Source of the DNA: Steromphala cineraria
Lineage: Eukaryota; Mollusca; Gastropoda; Trochida; Trochidae
Direction: 5' to 3'
Assembly: GCA_916613615.1 (NCBI GenBank)
Contig: OU744730.1
Span: forward strand, 20,834,406-20,898,405
DNA length: 64,000 nucleotides
Under the pieces are notes generated by a model that was given only the letters and a program-made list of their open reading frames with translations, did no database searches and had not been told where the DNA came from. Positions 24,070-34,505 of the stretch are shown here, in pieces. Position numbers and translations under genes: made by a program. The first letter of the stretch is position 1; the number at the start of each line of letters is the position of its first letter.

Positions 24070-24500
24070 TATAGTGCTGTTGTGCCTTTTAGGGGTAATT
24101 CCAGGGTTCCCAGAATTTCATTCAAAAACTACATAGCCGGGGATGTTTTGAAGTGAAATAGTTTTTAGGGTTGCAAGATCATTGTGTTCTAAGTCATAAT
24201 CATAAATTTTCAAATTAATGTTACGTGAAGGCGGTCAAACTACAGACGGGGGTATGTGAGCCGCGCTCACTTTTGCCTTGTTACTGCAGAACAGGTCATT
24301 GTCAAATGATTTCTTTGGTTGTGCGGTGCCATTGTTCCCTCAGTCCTAGAAAGTTGGTATTTATCAGGAAGCTTGTGCAATTTGAACTCTGAACGTACAA
24401 TTACTTGTCCCGAAAGGTGCAACAAGTTGGTTATTCTTGACTACCTTTTCTAGGTACACAAACATGTGGCAGTTTTCCTTTACAGGCTTGCCGGGTAATA

Positions 24501-25135
24501 GGTTATGGTCAAACTATTTGAAATAATTAGATTTCAAGATTATCTTAACTTTCATAGATTTCATATCGTCTGTCTTCACTGTCTGGCCTTGTTCATCGCT
24601 TATTAGAACCTTGTATAAAGAGAAAACTTGTAGTGACTCATTTACAAAGCCATTAATCTAGGTTTGGCCAAGGACTGAATAAACCTTGTGCATGGTATGA
24701 AGAATTAGTTTTCATTTATGGTATTATAAGAAACAAACTCGTAAATTTCGTACTATTTTCAATATTTAAATTATGAGAAACACACAAAGTTCATGATGCC
24801 ATTCACCAGATAGTTCTGATATTTTGGAATAAATATTCAAGAAAAAACATTGTAAATAGCTTGTATATATTAATGATAATACAACATTTGATATGTTCAG
24901 CATACTTATTAGTCGACAGAATATTTTATTTATCAACAAAAGCTTACATTACTTATATTACATTTGCATTTTGAAATTAGTTAATATGCATAAATGAAAG
25001 CTGTGGACCTTATTAAGCTTAAACATTATGCAGTAAATTAAAGAGACATTTCCATTATGTTTGATGATAAGCAAAGGGTATTTAATGAATTTCAACAGAA
25101 TACCATTTTTGTGATTGTAATGTTGCAAACTATTT
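24501..25135. other. AT-rich non-coding spacer
   Basis: Unique AT-rich sequence between two repeat blocks. Nothing else is seen. Confidence 0.5.
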
Positions 25136-25711
25136 GAACAAGATGTGTTTGTGAAACACGAATGCCCCCGGATGCATCCTGCTCGCTGTGTCATGGTCAA
25201 GGTCACAAGGTCAAATGTCATGGTGTCATCTGAAAGGTCTCATCACAAGGGATTCATATGTCAAGTATCAAAGAGCTAGCTCTGACCAATCAAAAGTTAT
25301 GACCAAGGTTAAAGTTTTTGTGGACAAACAGACAGACGGACGGACGGACGGAAAAGGTCAAATATCATGGTGTCATCTGAAAGGTCTCATCACAAGGGAT
25401 ACACATGTCAAGTATCAAAGACCTAGCACTGACAGTATAGAAACTATAGCCAAGGTTAAAGTTTTCAGAAAAGGCTCGCTGTGTCAAGGTCAGGGTCACA
25501 AGGTCAAATGTCATGGTGTCATCTGAAAGGTCTCATCACAAGGGATCCATATGTCAAGTATCAAAGAGCTAGCTCTGACCAATCAAAAGTTATTACCAAG
25601 GTTAAAGTTTTTGTGGACAAACGGACAGACAGACAGACAGACAGACGGACGGACGGACAGACGGACAGGTGAAAAACAATATACCCCCGGAATCTCCGAT
25701 TCGGGGGCATA
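25136..25711 (+). mobile_element. Hairpin-ended repeat with 146-bp internal units and GACA/GACG microsatellite
   Basis: Three internal units share TCATGGTGTCATCTGAAAGG and begin at 25218, 25365 and 25511, spacings of 147 and 146 bp. Two of them end in GACA/GACG microsatellites (about 25328-25351 and 25621-25671). The right end is a hairpin, ATACCCCCGG...CGGGGGCAT (about 25681-25711), and GAATGCCCCCGG appears near the left end. Small open frames here are by-products of the repeat. The layout of hairpin, tandem core and microsatellite resembles that of the pearl-like element at 23103, although the core sequence differs. Confidence 0.7.
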
Positions 25712-25830
25712 AAAATTATAAATCCCTTCATAAAATATCAATGTATTTGAGGATACTTGATGGATTCTCATTTTCACCGTCAGGAAAAAAGTCTCTAATT
25801 ATATTCTTTTTATGCCCCCGAATCGGAGTT
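25692..25830. repeat. Inverted repeat pair around a 100-bp spacer
   Basis: CTCCGATTCGGGGGCATA (about 25694-25711) is the reverse complement of TATGCCCCCGAATCGGAG (about 25811-25828). The second arm is probably the end of another, oppositely oriented copy of the same repeat family. Confidence 0.8.
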
Positions 25831-26099
25831 TGACCAAAAGAATAAATATACTGGTATGGCATATGTCTGTATCTGGGGCTTCAGAAAGCTCCGCAATCCA
25901 TTTGTCCTTTGAAAAAAAGGGTGGACAAAAACTGAATCTGACAATTTTGATTGATGGAGTAATTATTTTTATGACATATTATGTGACTTCCATTCTCAAT
26001 TTAATGTAGAATACAACCAGTTGCATGTCAGACGTAAAGCTACAAGTTCAAAGTACCGTTGTATTAAACTAGGTCCCGTGTTACTGATTGCTCAATAGT

Positions 26100-26480
26100 G
26101 GCACAATTTCGCCCAAGACGCTTACAAGGGTAACACAAGTCTCTTAACTCAACTTGCTGATCCTGTCAAACTCTTGATATTGTTGGGCAATGATGGTCAC
26201 CCATCCAGTCATGCAATGTTGCTGAACTTCACTGAAGTCTAAGAGGGTAACACAAGTCTCTAAACTCATGTTCCTGATTCTGTCAAACTCTTGATATTAT
26301 AGAGCAATAACATGGGTCACCCATCCAGTCATGCAATGTTGCTGAACTTCGCTGAAGAGGGTAACACAAGTCTCTATAAACTCAAGTTGCTGATCCTGTC
26401 AAACTCTTGATATTGTCGGGCAATGACATGGGTCACCCATCCAGTCATGCAATGTTGCTCAACTTCACTGACTAAGGGCC
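26100..26480 (-). repeat. Tandem array of 5S-SINE-derived pieces
   Basis: Three units of 114-117 bp begin with AGGGTAACACAAGTCTCT at 26127, 26244 and 26358. Each ends in CAATGTTGCTGAACTTC. Read on the minus strand the units give GAAGTTCAGCAACATTG and GGATGGGTGACC, the same 5S rRNA internal-control-region signatures as in the SINEs at 15011 and 34090. So a 5S-SINE head appears to have been amplified in tandem. GGTCACCCATCCAGTCATGC is retained in all three units. Confidence 0.65.
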
Positions 26481-29400
26481 ATTTGCCACCTCTATGTTGA
26501 ACTTCATTTTATGAGTAATAGTAATATTTTAACATAGTTAATATTTTGTAAGAAGATGGCCTAAGGAGTATGATGAAAATTTCAAATTCATCTTTCATAG
26601 AATGATATTGCCCTTGATCATCCAGTATTCTATTTATTAACATATGCAATTACTCTTGTCAATGAATAAAACAAGATTTTTTAATTGAGTGCAAACTGTA
26701 AAATACAACTTCCAAAAAAGACAATTTTGAAAATAGAGTGTATATGGGTGAATGACATAAGTTTCATGACAACACATAACAAGAAATATCAAGAAGTTTT
26801 GATCCATTTCCATGTCTATTTCATATCTCAATTATGTCATTCACATCTTTTGATATTTTTTTCCGTTTTGGACTGGCTAGCATCTAGATCGTATAATCTG
26901 AAACATGCTGATGAGAAAAAAGTCAGTTCCATGTACGTCATTTAAAGAAATGCAAGGGTTGTATGCATTGTTAAATGTTGCTAGCCACAGCCTTGAGATA
27001 CAGACAGGCAAATTTTGATAGTATTTTACCAAATTATTCTGAGTGCCAGCAATTGATTTACCGTTTTAGAGGCAGGGAGGGTCTAACTCGATTCAGCAAG
27101 GGGGACCAACTAGGGTATACGTAATTGGAATAGTTACGCAAACCGAGTGCTCATTAATACGTACAATCAAGTTATTACCACCACGGAAAGGGGAACTCTT
27201 TCTGTATAAACGTCTTGACACCGGCAGCCATTTTGACTTCTTCAAAGACATATTTTGGTCCTGATCATTAAAAAAGATATGGAAAATTGATATTCGGCAA
27301 TTTTTTATTATCATTTCTTTGTTTTTCCATATATTTGAGTTAACATTGTCTTCAACCTATACCTAATTAATAAATGAGTAATAAGTTATTTTTGCTGGTT
27401 ATTGTGTAAGATTGGCTTCTTATTCTGATAAGTTTTAGAAATTGACACTTTATAAAGTGAATAATTAGACAAGTGACTTTCAGTGGTTAATTTCAAAATT
27501 CTGAAAATAAGCAGCTGTTTTAGAGGATTATGTTGCAAGAAATAATGTATCATTTGCAAAAGTATTTAACTTATGTAAATAATAAACATGATTGTGATTG
27601 TTTTATTTTCTAAAACTAGTTTGCAATTCTAAAATTCAAATGACTTGTAATATTTTTTTGTTTTATGGTGGCCTGAGAAGTTTTAATTTATCTATGTTAA
27701 TTAGATTCACTAGAAGTAATTTACAATGTCAATTTATTTTTTTTTCATCAAAATTGTAAATAGATGATTACTGGTAATTACAAGCTGTAAAACATATTTC
27801 ATGTATGTCATTTTGTACACTTTGTAAAATATTTAATTTTATGAATTTTGTTCTCAACCAAATGACTGACATGAAAAAAAAAAAGATTAAAGATTCAATA
27901 TAAACAAAGATTCAATATTGAAGCTTGAAAAAAAAAGGCATGAGAGCCAAAATCATTTCCAAACAACTTATCGATAATGTCAAATCAAATAATACAGGAA
28001 TTCTTGGAACAGAAAACCTTCAGTTATTAATCCCGAAATTTCCTGTATTAAGAATCAAATCCTTTGATGACAGTTGCAGGGAGCATCTCCAAATAGACCA
28101 GGTAGATTCTGAGGACAAGGTCATCGGAGGGACCTACCGTTTTGGTGTGAGTAAACTTCCCCCACGTATCTCGTTGTGATTTTTACCACCTTACTAACCC
28201 TTACCTCAACCCCGTTTATTTGAGCATTCTCATACTTAATTCTCTTTTGTGGAATTTCTAAATCCTTTGAATCCGACTGATCAAATGATGCATATTGCTA
28301 CGATGAGGCATTTTAAACACGAACCCCGATACACCCATCTTTGGGAAATTTATGGATGTGATATTTCATCTGCTTCAAATGATACCGCAAGTTTGCTATC
28401 TATAACATTTTTTGCAAGTTTGTCGGTTCTCTTCCCTGAGGATTAAACGCCAAAGTCCGGAGTAGATCCCGCCAGCAGCGTGTTAGTCCGCGGCGGAAAA
28501 GCCAAATAAAATACACGCACCTTACACTAAGCCGTTTGTTGTTGATTGTTTGTTTATAGGCCCAACAACACAAGTAAACAAGAACATCAGATCAAAGGCT
28601 ATCACTATAGACAGTCCCTGTAAACAAATTTAAGCAACTATAAAGTGAAGTCGGCGTAACATTTGTCTTGACACAATGAAAGCAGGCTTCTGATTGGCTG
28701 AACACGTGCACTGGAATCAACAAGGCCCTCAGGTGGAAAGGCAAAATCAAATATAAGCTTGATGAAATTTGAAGCATTACTTTTGTAATTGTGTACAAGT
28801 CTACCATATGTTTTGCAAAAAAGGTTTCAATTGCTTGCGGGATATTGTGGGAAAATATCATGAATTGTTTTCATTCCTTTAAATAAAATCTGTAATTGTG
28901 TATAGCTCAAATTATTTTAGTTTCAAATGGTAATCAGAAGATCGATAAACAAATTTAATTACTTTGCTAGGCAAAATTTCTCCAACAAGGCCTCATGCAT
29001 CTCTATGGTTTGTGAATAAAATAGTAAATGCATCGATATGAACAGTATACTTGAAGCTTTCAACTATACTAATTTAGCTTTGAAAACTGTTTTGCCAAAT
29101 TGTTATGGAAGGTATGTACAGATTCAAGTTGATTAATAATGGCCTGGATTCTTTATGAACTAAGTGGTACAGCAATATTGTTATGATAGTGTACATGATT
29201 TCATGATTGAAATCCTAACTCTTAAATACAACTAAAGAGTCTTTACTTTACATTTTGACGTATAATCATTTAAAAAGGTCTAAAGAGATTCTTGTCAAGA
29301 TTATTCTTGTAAAATGACCTTTTCTATATTAACTTTGTCTCAACTAGATACCAATTTAATTGAAATTCCGATTCAGGAGATAAAAGAAATAAAATGATAA

Positions 29401-29969
29401 ACCCTTCTCCTCATTATAAAATCTCTCGTCTGCAGTCTGATTAAGAGAGTTTGAAATAAGGAAGCACACTGGAGATAATGTGAGGCTAAATTCAAAACTT
29501 TTATCACCTTTTCCTGTCTAGTTTTCTAGTTTTTATCAAAAGTGTATTAATTATTGGGCTGAATACAGCTTGAAAACAGCGGTAGATAGCATTTATTGCG
29601 TTGTTAATCTGTGTCAGCTGATAACGCATAAAAATTATCGGCATAATTCATACTTTAAAAAAGCTGGTGCTCTGAGCGAGCGTTTACATATAGACCCCCC
29701 TGAGAGCAGAGATCTGTACCAAACCAGGGGTTAACTTGTTGCGGACCCTTGAACAACTTAACCCTTAACCTGTTGGTTCTGGTAATAGTGTTAAGTGGTT
29801 AAAGTGTTATCTTCAAATATGTTGTTTGTTAACATAATTTCAATTTTGATTTTCCTATTTTTATAGCATAAATTGTTGAGTTTTTAAAATATGGTACCCA
29901 TATTACCAACAATAAACACCTTTAAACATAAGAATGACAAGGAATATATTATAGTTTTCAAGTGTCCAA
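26481..29969. other. Non-coding stretch with one higher-complexity block
   Basis: Mostly AT-rich unique DNA. About 28190-28520 is less AT-rich and ends in a CpG-dense patch (GCGTGTTAGTCCGCGGCGG near 28478-28496), so it may be regulatory. Frames at 27925-28179 and 28592-28861 have no recognisable content. Around 29720-29762 an imperfect inverted repeat (GGGTTAACTTGTTG with CAACTTAACCC) is visible. No transposon ends are recognised. Confidence 0.4.
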
Positions 29970-30297
29970 TCCCAGGTGAATAATTATGATAAAAGTAATG
30001 TGTGCATTTACACTTTCCATCCAATAGCATGCTCAAGGCGCTACTAACAATCAAACCCTGAAGGAAATGTACTTCCAAAGCAGCTACCAAGCAATATTCT
30101 GGACCATGAAAGTCGGTACATCATGTTTTCAGGTACCCATTTTAACAGCTGGGTGGACTGATTGCAATGTGGATGAAATGGCTTGCTCAGGAATACAACA
30201 CAGTATTAGACGAAGGTTGCCAAATTTTGGTATCTCCGAACAGGATTTGAATCTGGGCCTTTGATGTGAGAGGCCAGCATGCTAACCACTACACCAT
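29970..30297 (-). mobile_element. tRNA-derived SINE, minus strand
   Basis: On the minus strand the element starts with a tRNA-like head: GGTGTAGTGGTTAGCATG (A-box region, about 30293-30276) and CCAGATTCAAATCC (B-box region, consensus GGTTCGANTCC). A body follows with CACCCAGCTGTTAAAATGGG and GGGTACCTG, then a tail with AGCGCCTTGAGCATGC (about 30045-30030) running into an AT-rich end. The body and tail match those of the 5S-headed SINE at 15011. It is too diverged and lengthened to be a functional tRNA gene. Confidence 0.7.
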
Positions 30298-31499
30298 TCC
30301 TGTAAACTTGCCACTCTGAATGTCAGTCTAAGAATTGAGTTCATGCCAGAGAAACTGATCGTTGATGCTTTAAGTGTTTCCTATTCTGTAGTTCCATTGA
30401 GTTTCTTTTATGTCTTTCAAGATAAAATAATATATGTGCAATGTAATTGTAAATAGCTTTATTTATCAGACTTTTCTGATTAACCATCACACAAAACAAA
30501 CACAGAATAATCTAGACATTGTAACTCGCTAAAGTTGGATATTCTCAGAATATAATTTACTATACAGGTAATGATTAGGAAAATAGTATCTTATAAAACA
30601 ACTTGACTTCCTGGTACCTCCAACAGTGCAAATATATTTGCTGAATAAGACATAGTTCTAAAAGCTCAAAAAATACATTTATACTTTAGTAACTATCAAG
30701 AAGACTGTACAAAACCTTCTAATTGAATTTCAAAGTACATCTTTACCTTAGACCTGAATTTCTGAGTGGCTTGCCAAGACAGTTTCTGCCTTTTGACATT
30801 CTTGAAACTAACTTTTTGCTAATAGTAATTTGAAAAAGGTTGAGAAATAATTACAAAAATTACAACTATAATTCATTATTAGTAATCATCATTAATTCAA
30901 AAGTTCCTGTTTTTGCCCTTAATTACAAATGTGTGCCTTTGAGAAAAGATTTATTGTCTTAGGTGTCGGTGACGTAAAAACAGATCAATAGAGTCAGTGT
31001 CTTGAGAGGCAAGCTAATCAATAATGCATTTAAATCCATTAATTTCCTAGACTATAATCAAATGAAAAAATAATGCAATGAATTTGTGATGTGGCATTAG
31101 TATGCATGGCATGTTTATATAGAGGCCGGCATCTTCATTAATTCTGATCGTCTCCGAGTCTGAATTGTCCATAATGATCCACCATTAGCCGGTTAGTCCA
31201 GCAACATTACCAATTGTAAATAATGAATGCAATTTTATGGAGGGGCCGTCTTATGGCACAACTACACAATGATACAGTAATTGTTGCCATAGAGCTGGTG
31301 CGACCTGTTCACATGTGAAACATGATTTGCAGTCCGATGGAGAACGGCATTAATTACATTAGTGATGTAAATACCGCGTGGCTATCATTCACCCCTCCTG
31401 ACTTGCAAAGCCTATTCTGTGACTTCCGTAGTTCATGTATATAAAGATATCCCACATGTGGAATTAGGGAACTGAGTAACACAACATTCCAACAAACTC
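30298..31499. other. Non-coding stretch with candidate regulatory block
   Basis: The first part is AT-rich and plain. About 31060-31450 is less AT-rich and unique, with repeated homeodomain-type cores (CATTAATT, CCATTAG, ATTAATTACATTAG) and GCATTAGTATGCATGGCATG. It has no coding frame. A regulatory role is inference. Confidence 0.35.
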
Positions 31500-32242
31500 T
31501 GCTTTGTTCTCCCTCCCAGCCCCTCCCGCCCCTCCCTCAGTTCTCTCCCCTTATTACTGTTTCCATGTCCCCCTCTCCTCTATGTCTATCCCCCATATTC
31601 TTCTCACTGTACCTCCTAATTCTTCTCATCTCGATGCCTAAACGTGCAATCTTTCTCCTTTCTTGCCCTTTCTCCTTCGACCAACTCTAATATATTCCCT
31701 TTCCCTTATCTTCTACTCCTCCTTCTTTCATTTCTCTTTTCTTACCCATTTTTTTTCCATATCCCCCCCACCTTTCCTCATTTCTCTCCTTTATTTTAAT
31801 GTTCCCATCCCCCTCTCTTGTCTTCTACCCACAATACTATCTCCCAAACCCCTCAATTCCACCCATTCACTCACTATAAAACTATTGCCCCTGCCTCATT
31901 CCTTTACCATCCTGACCCTGGCTCCCCCATGGTTCTCTACTTACCTCTCCCATCCCCCCAACCCTTCAATTCCACCCTCCCACTCCCATATCACTCCCCT
32001 GATGCCTCTGCCTCATTCCTTTACAAGGCTGACCCCGATTCCCTTCTCTCAGTTTACCTCTCTCCCCAACCCCTTGATTCCACCCTTCCACTCCCTATAA
32101 CTTCCCATGTCCCTGCCTCATTCCTTTACAAGGCTGACCCCGATTCCCTTCCCTCAGTTTACCTCTCTCCCCAACCCTTCAATTCCACCCTTCCACTCCC
32201 TATAACTCCCCATGCCCCTGCCTCATTCCTTTACAAGCCTGA

Positions 32243-32271
<29 letters not shown>
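31500..32271 (+). repeat. Pyrimidine-rich 105-bp minisatellite ending in a 29-base C run
   Basis: The plus strand is almost all C and T. The phrase GCCTCATTCCTTTAC recurs at 31893, 32010, 32115 and 32220, spacings of 117, 105 and 105 bp, and ends in 29 consecutive C (32243-32271). Because 105 is a multiple of three and the tract lacks A-rich stop codons, long proline/serine-rich frames (31663-32100 and 31818-32345) appear. They are artefacts of composition. The complement could form G-quadruplexes. Confidence 0.85.
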
Positions 32272-32273
<2 letters not shown>

Positions 32274-32279
32274 CGCCCC

Positions 32280-32700
32280 TCCTTCCATGTGAAGCATCTC
32301 TGTATTGGCAGTATTTGTGTAAGATTGGGGATTACTATGGCCTGACCTAACATGGAGAAAAAGAAGCCTAATTAGAAATGCGTGTCAGGTGCTCGCAGGT
32401 CTGAGTTGGTAAAAGGCTTTCAGCGCTTAACAAAGCCGTTATTAAGACGGAGGGAAATAAGATCAAAGGCTAGCTTTCCCACTTGGACTTTTTCTCCTTT
32501 AAATCTGTTGCCTGGGGAAGGGAGGAGTGAAGGGTGGATGTTTTGTTTACCCCGAGTTGATCCCCCGTAACCCCTCCGAACAATATGCAGATAATTTATG
32601 CAGATGATACTTTCAAAGCAGGTCATCCATCCGATTGACATTTCGATCGGTCGCTGGGTGACATGAATTCAGTTAACATATTTGTGATATTCAATTGCAC
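32280..32700. other. Unique higher-complexity block, possibly regulatory
   Basis: Just beyond the C run, sequence complexity and GC rise, with phrases such as AAGATCAAAGGCTAGC (a TCF/LEF-like CAAAG core at about 32460-32475), CAGATAATTTATGCAGATGA and a CpG cluster near 32642-32654. Short frames exist on both strands without recognisable content. A conserved non-coding element is one explanation. Confidence 0.3.
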
Positions 32701-34089
32701 ATTTCATTATCAACAGGTAGAAAAGAAAAAAATGTCACCGAATTAATGTTCTTGTTTAGAATTTGAAAGACTGATTTGCATGTAGTATTTCCCCCTATAC
32801 TTTAATTGTTTGTCAGTTTTAATATTTTTCATCATGCTCAAAAAAATTTACTTGTCAGTAACGAGAACCCATTCTTTGAAAACAATTTGATAGTTGATGA
32901 TAATAATCAAAGCTGATACCATACCAACTCCTCCACAAACCTTGGCAGTATTTTTTTCTCAACATACGCCTGCAAACCTGAATACCTCGACTCTTCAGCA
33001 GCCAAGATTGTTTCACATATGTTATCATATTGTGTTCATATTGAGTCAGATTCTACTCTGATTAGTTGTTGAGATGTTTGATGTGTATCCAGATATGTGA
33101 TACCGGATAACTCTTCCGCGACCTATTGTCCTCCGTCTCTCTCACCTGTTAAGTCACACCTGCAGACAGGATTCAAACAGTCACACAGACAGACAGAAAG
33201 ACAGATTATTTATGTAAGTCTCACCTCTTATATGTATATTACAAAATATATAGACATGATTAATAGTGAGTTATCCTTTTAGGATTCTGAAACACTATAA
33301 CAATTATGTTAAAAATGTAAAATATATCATGTGACAAATATTGTAAGATTACTTATTGGTAAAAAATAAAAGTTAAAAAAAAAAAAAATCATTTCTAAAC
33401 TGTACAAGATTTCACCATTTAGAATAAATGTAAATATTGCGGTAAAATGAGTAACTTCAGGATTTGACGAAATATAAACCTGTTAAATCACACCTGCAGA
33501 CAAGTTTGAGTGTCTTGTGACTACAATACTCGTTTGCTGTTCAGGTGGTCACGGTCTGTGAATCTTCGGTCGTGGTTCAGTGGTCTCAGCCATTTAGTAC
33601 CGGAGTTGTTTATCAGTCACTGATGCAGGCATTTTTTTGTCTGTCAGCTTTGTTTTGTTTTTTTAATACTTGGTGAAGCATATCCTTGATATTCATATTG
33701 AGGTTTTAAAATTTGTTCGGCAGGGTGGAAAGCAATTAGATTTTAATTATTATCTTTTTGGGGGTTTAGTTAATCAGTGGAGCAAGTTTTTTCTTAAATC
33801 AGACATTTTATGGCTTTATGCACCAGTGATATAGTTTAACTGATTTGGGTTAATGCTTCAGTGGTTAGGTCCTGTTGGTTTAGTAACTGGTATAAACTGT
33901 TTACTTTTATGTCTTTTTATGGGGTACAGATGAATTCCTCCACACTCTATTACAAGACTATGTTGTAGGGGGAGGAGGAGGGTGGAGATAGAAGTGTGTT
34001 GAACAATTATACAGAAGCAGGAATAACTCATTGATTAAGATTTCTTTTAATATAATTAAAGCTTCTATGTACCTGTGAATTCAAAGGGC
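32701..34089. other. Non-coding stretch with a repeated phrase
   Basis: CCTGTTAAGTCACACCTGC at 33146 and CCTGTTAAATCACACCTGC at 33480 are a near-identical pair about 334 bp apart, each with an E-box-like CACCTG. A short CAGACAGACAG tract lies at about 33186. Otherwise the stretch is AT-rich with long A and T runs. Confidence 0.4.
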
Positions 34090-34330
34090 TCTGTGCTAGA
34101 TGGTCACACAACTTTTACCAGGTACCCATTTTCACCGCTTGGTGAACAGAGGCACTTTAAGTAAAGAGTCGCTTACCCAAGGTGACAACTTTCAACTCAT
34201 GTCTTAGGTTGGTCATGGAATCACCCTTCTAAGTTTCCATTCACTCAACCTTGAGGTAACCCAACCATCTGGCAAGTGACGACCAATGTTGCTGAACTTC
34301 GGTGATAGTTGATAGGACCACCTTCCACTC
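34090..34330 (-). mobile_element. 5S rRNA-derived SINE, minus strand, 3'-truncated
   Basis: On the minus strand the head reads TATCACCGAAGTTCAGCAAC and CAGATGGTTGGGTTACC, matching the 5S rRNA sequence around its internal control region (GATCACCGAAGTTAAGCAAC, GGATGGGTGACC). The body that follows (GAAGGGTGATTCC, GACATGAGTT, CTGTTCACCAAGCGGTG, AATGGGTACCTGGT) aligns with the plus-strand copy at 15011. The LINE-like tail and ATT repeat seen there are not evident, so this copy ends early. Confidence 0.7.
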
Positions 34331-34419
34331 TCTGTGATAGTATCATAGTGTTCTATGTTTTCAATTTACTGACCAATGCATTTTAGAAGGATAAGTTTAG
34401 GGATAATCGCTTTTATATA

Positions 34420-34505
34420 CAGTAGAACACGGATATAGGGAACACTAGGATATAGCGAATTAAATTCTTTGGTCCCTTGGAGTTTGTTATATCCGAGTTC
34501 TACTG
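34420..34505. mobile_element. Pogo-type MITE, 86 bp
   Basis: The ends CAGTAGAACACGGATATA and TATATCCGAGTTCTACTG are near-perfect inverted repeats, with TA on each side (34418-34419 and 34506-34507). The same family occurs at 44117-44292. No coding capacity. Confidence 0.8.

Larger units (their letters stand above)
23103..24270 (+). mobile_element. Pearl-like (Helitron-associated) non-autonomous element
   Basis: The element begins with a near-perfect palindrome (TATACCCCCGCTACG at 23103-23117, pairing to GGGGGTATA at 23126-23134), then a (TCCG)/(TGCG) microsatellite, then four full 162-bp core repeats and a partial fifth. It ends in a GC-rich hairpin, GTGAGC-CGC-GCTCAC (24256-24270). That architecture matches bivalve pearl elements and Helentron-associated elements, which have a microsatellite, a core of about 160 bp repeated in tandem and a terminal hairpin. 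Runs of T lie on both sides, compatible with insertion between T residues. No coding capacity. The assignment is by architecture, not by alignment. Confidence 0.6.
22235..24500 (+). repeat. About 200-bp tandem array, split by an insertion
   Basis: The anchor CATCTCATACTCTCTCAAGG (or a close variant) occurs at 22310, 22506, 22711, 22915 and 23043, spacings of 196, 205, 204 and 128 bp. Units also share CTCAACTCCATGAGGAACATG and TTGGTTGAAAGTTGC. The fifth unit breaks at about 23102. Sequence resuming at about 24275 (TACTGCAGAACAGGTCATTG) aligns with the place in the unit where it broke off, and a diverged sixth unit follows to about 24500. The open frame at 22242-22538 lies inside the array and is not a gene. 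Confidence 0.85.

Noticed and set aside
25188..25672. 112- and 63-codon frames with repeated MSWCHLKGLITRD
   Set aside because: These are translations of the three 146-bp units of an interspersed repeat plus its GACA/GACG microsatellite, not a repeat protein.
30240..30297. tRNA gene on the minus strand
   Set aside because: A- and B-box-like motifs are present, but no cloverleaf with matching acceptor stem can be drawn by eye, and a SINE body and tail follow.
31663..32345. 145- and 175-codon proline/serine-rich frames
   Set aside because: They lie in a 105-bp C/T-rich tandem repeat and a C homopolymer. Open status follows from composition and a period divisible by three.
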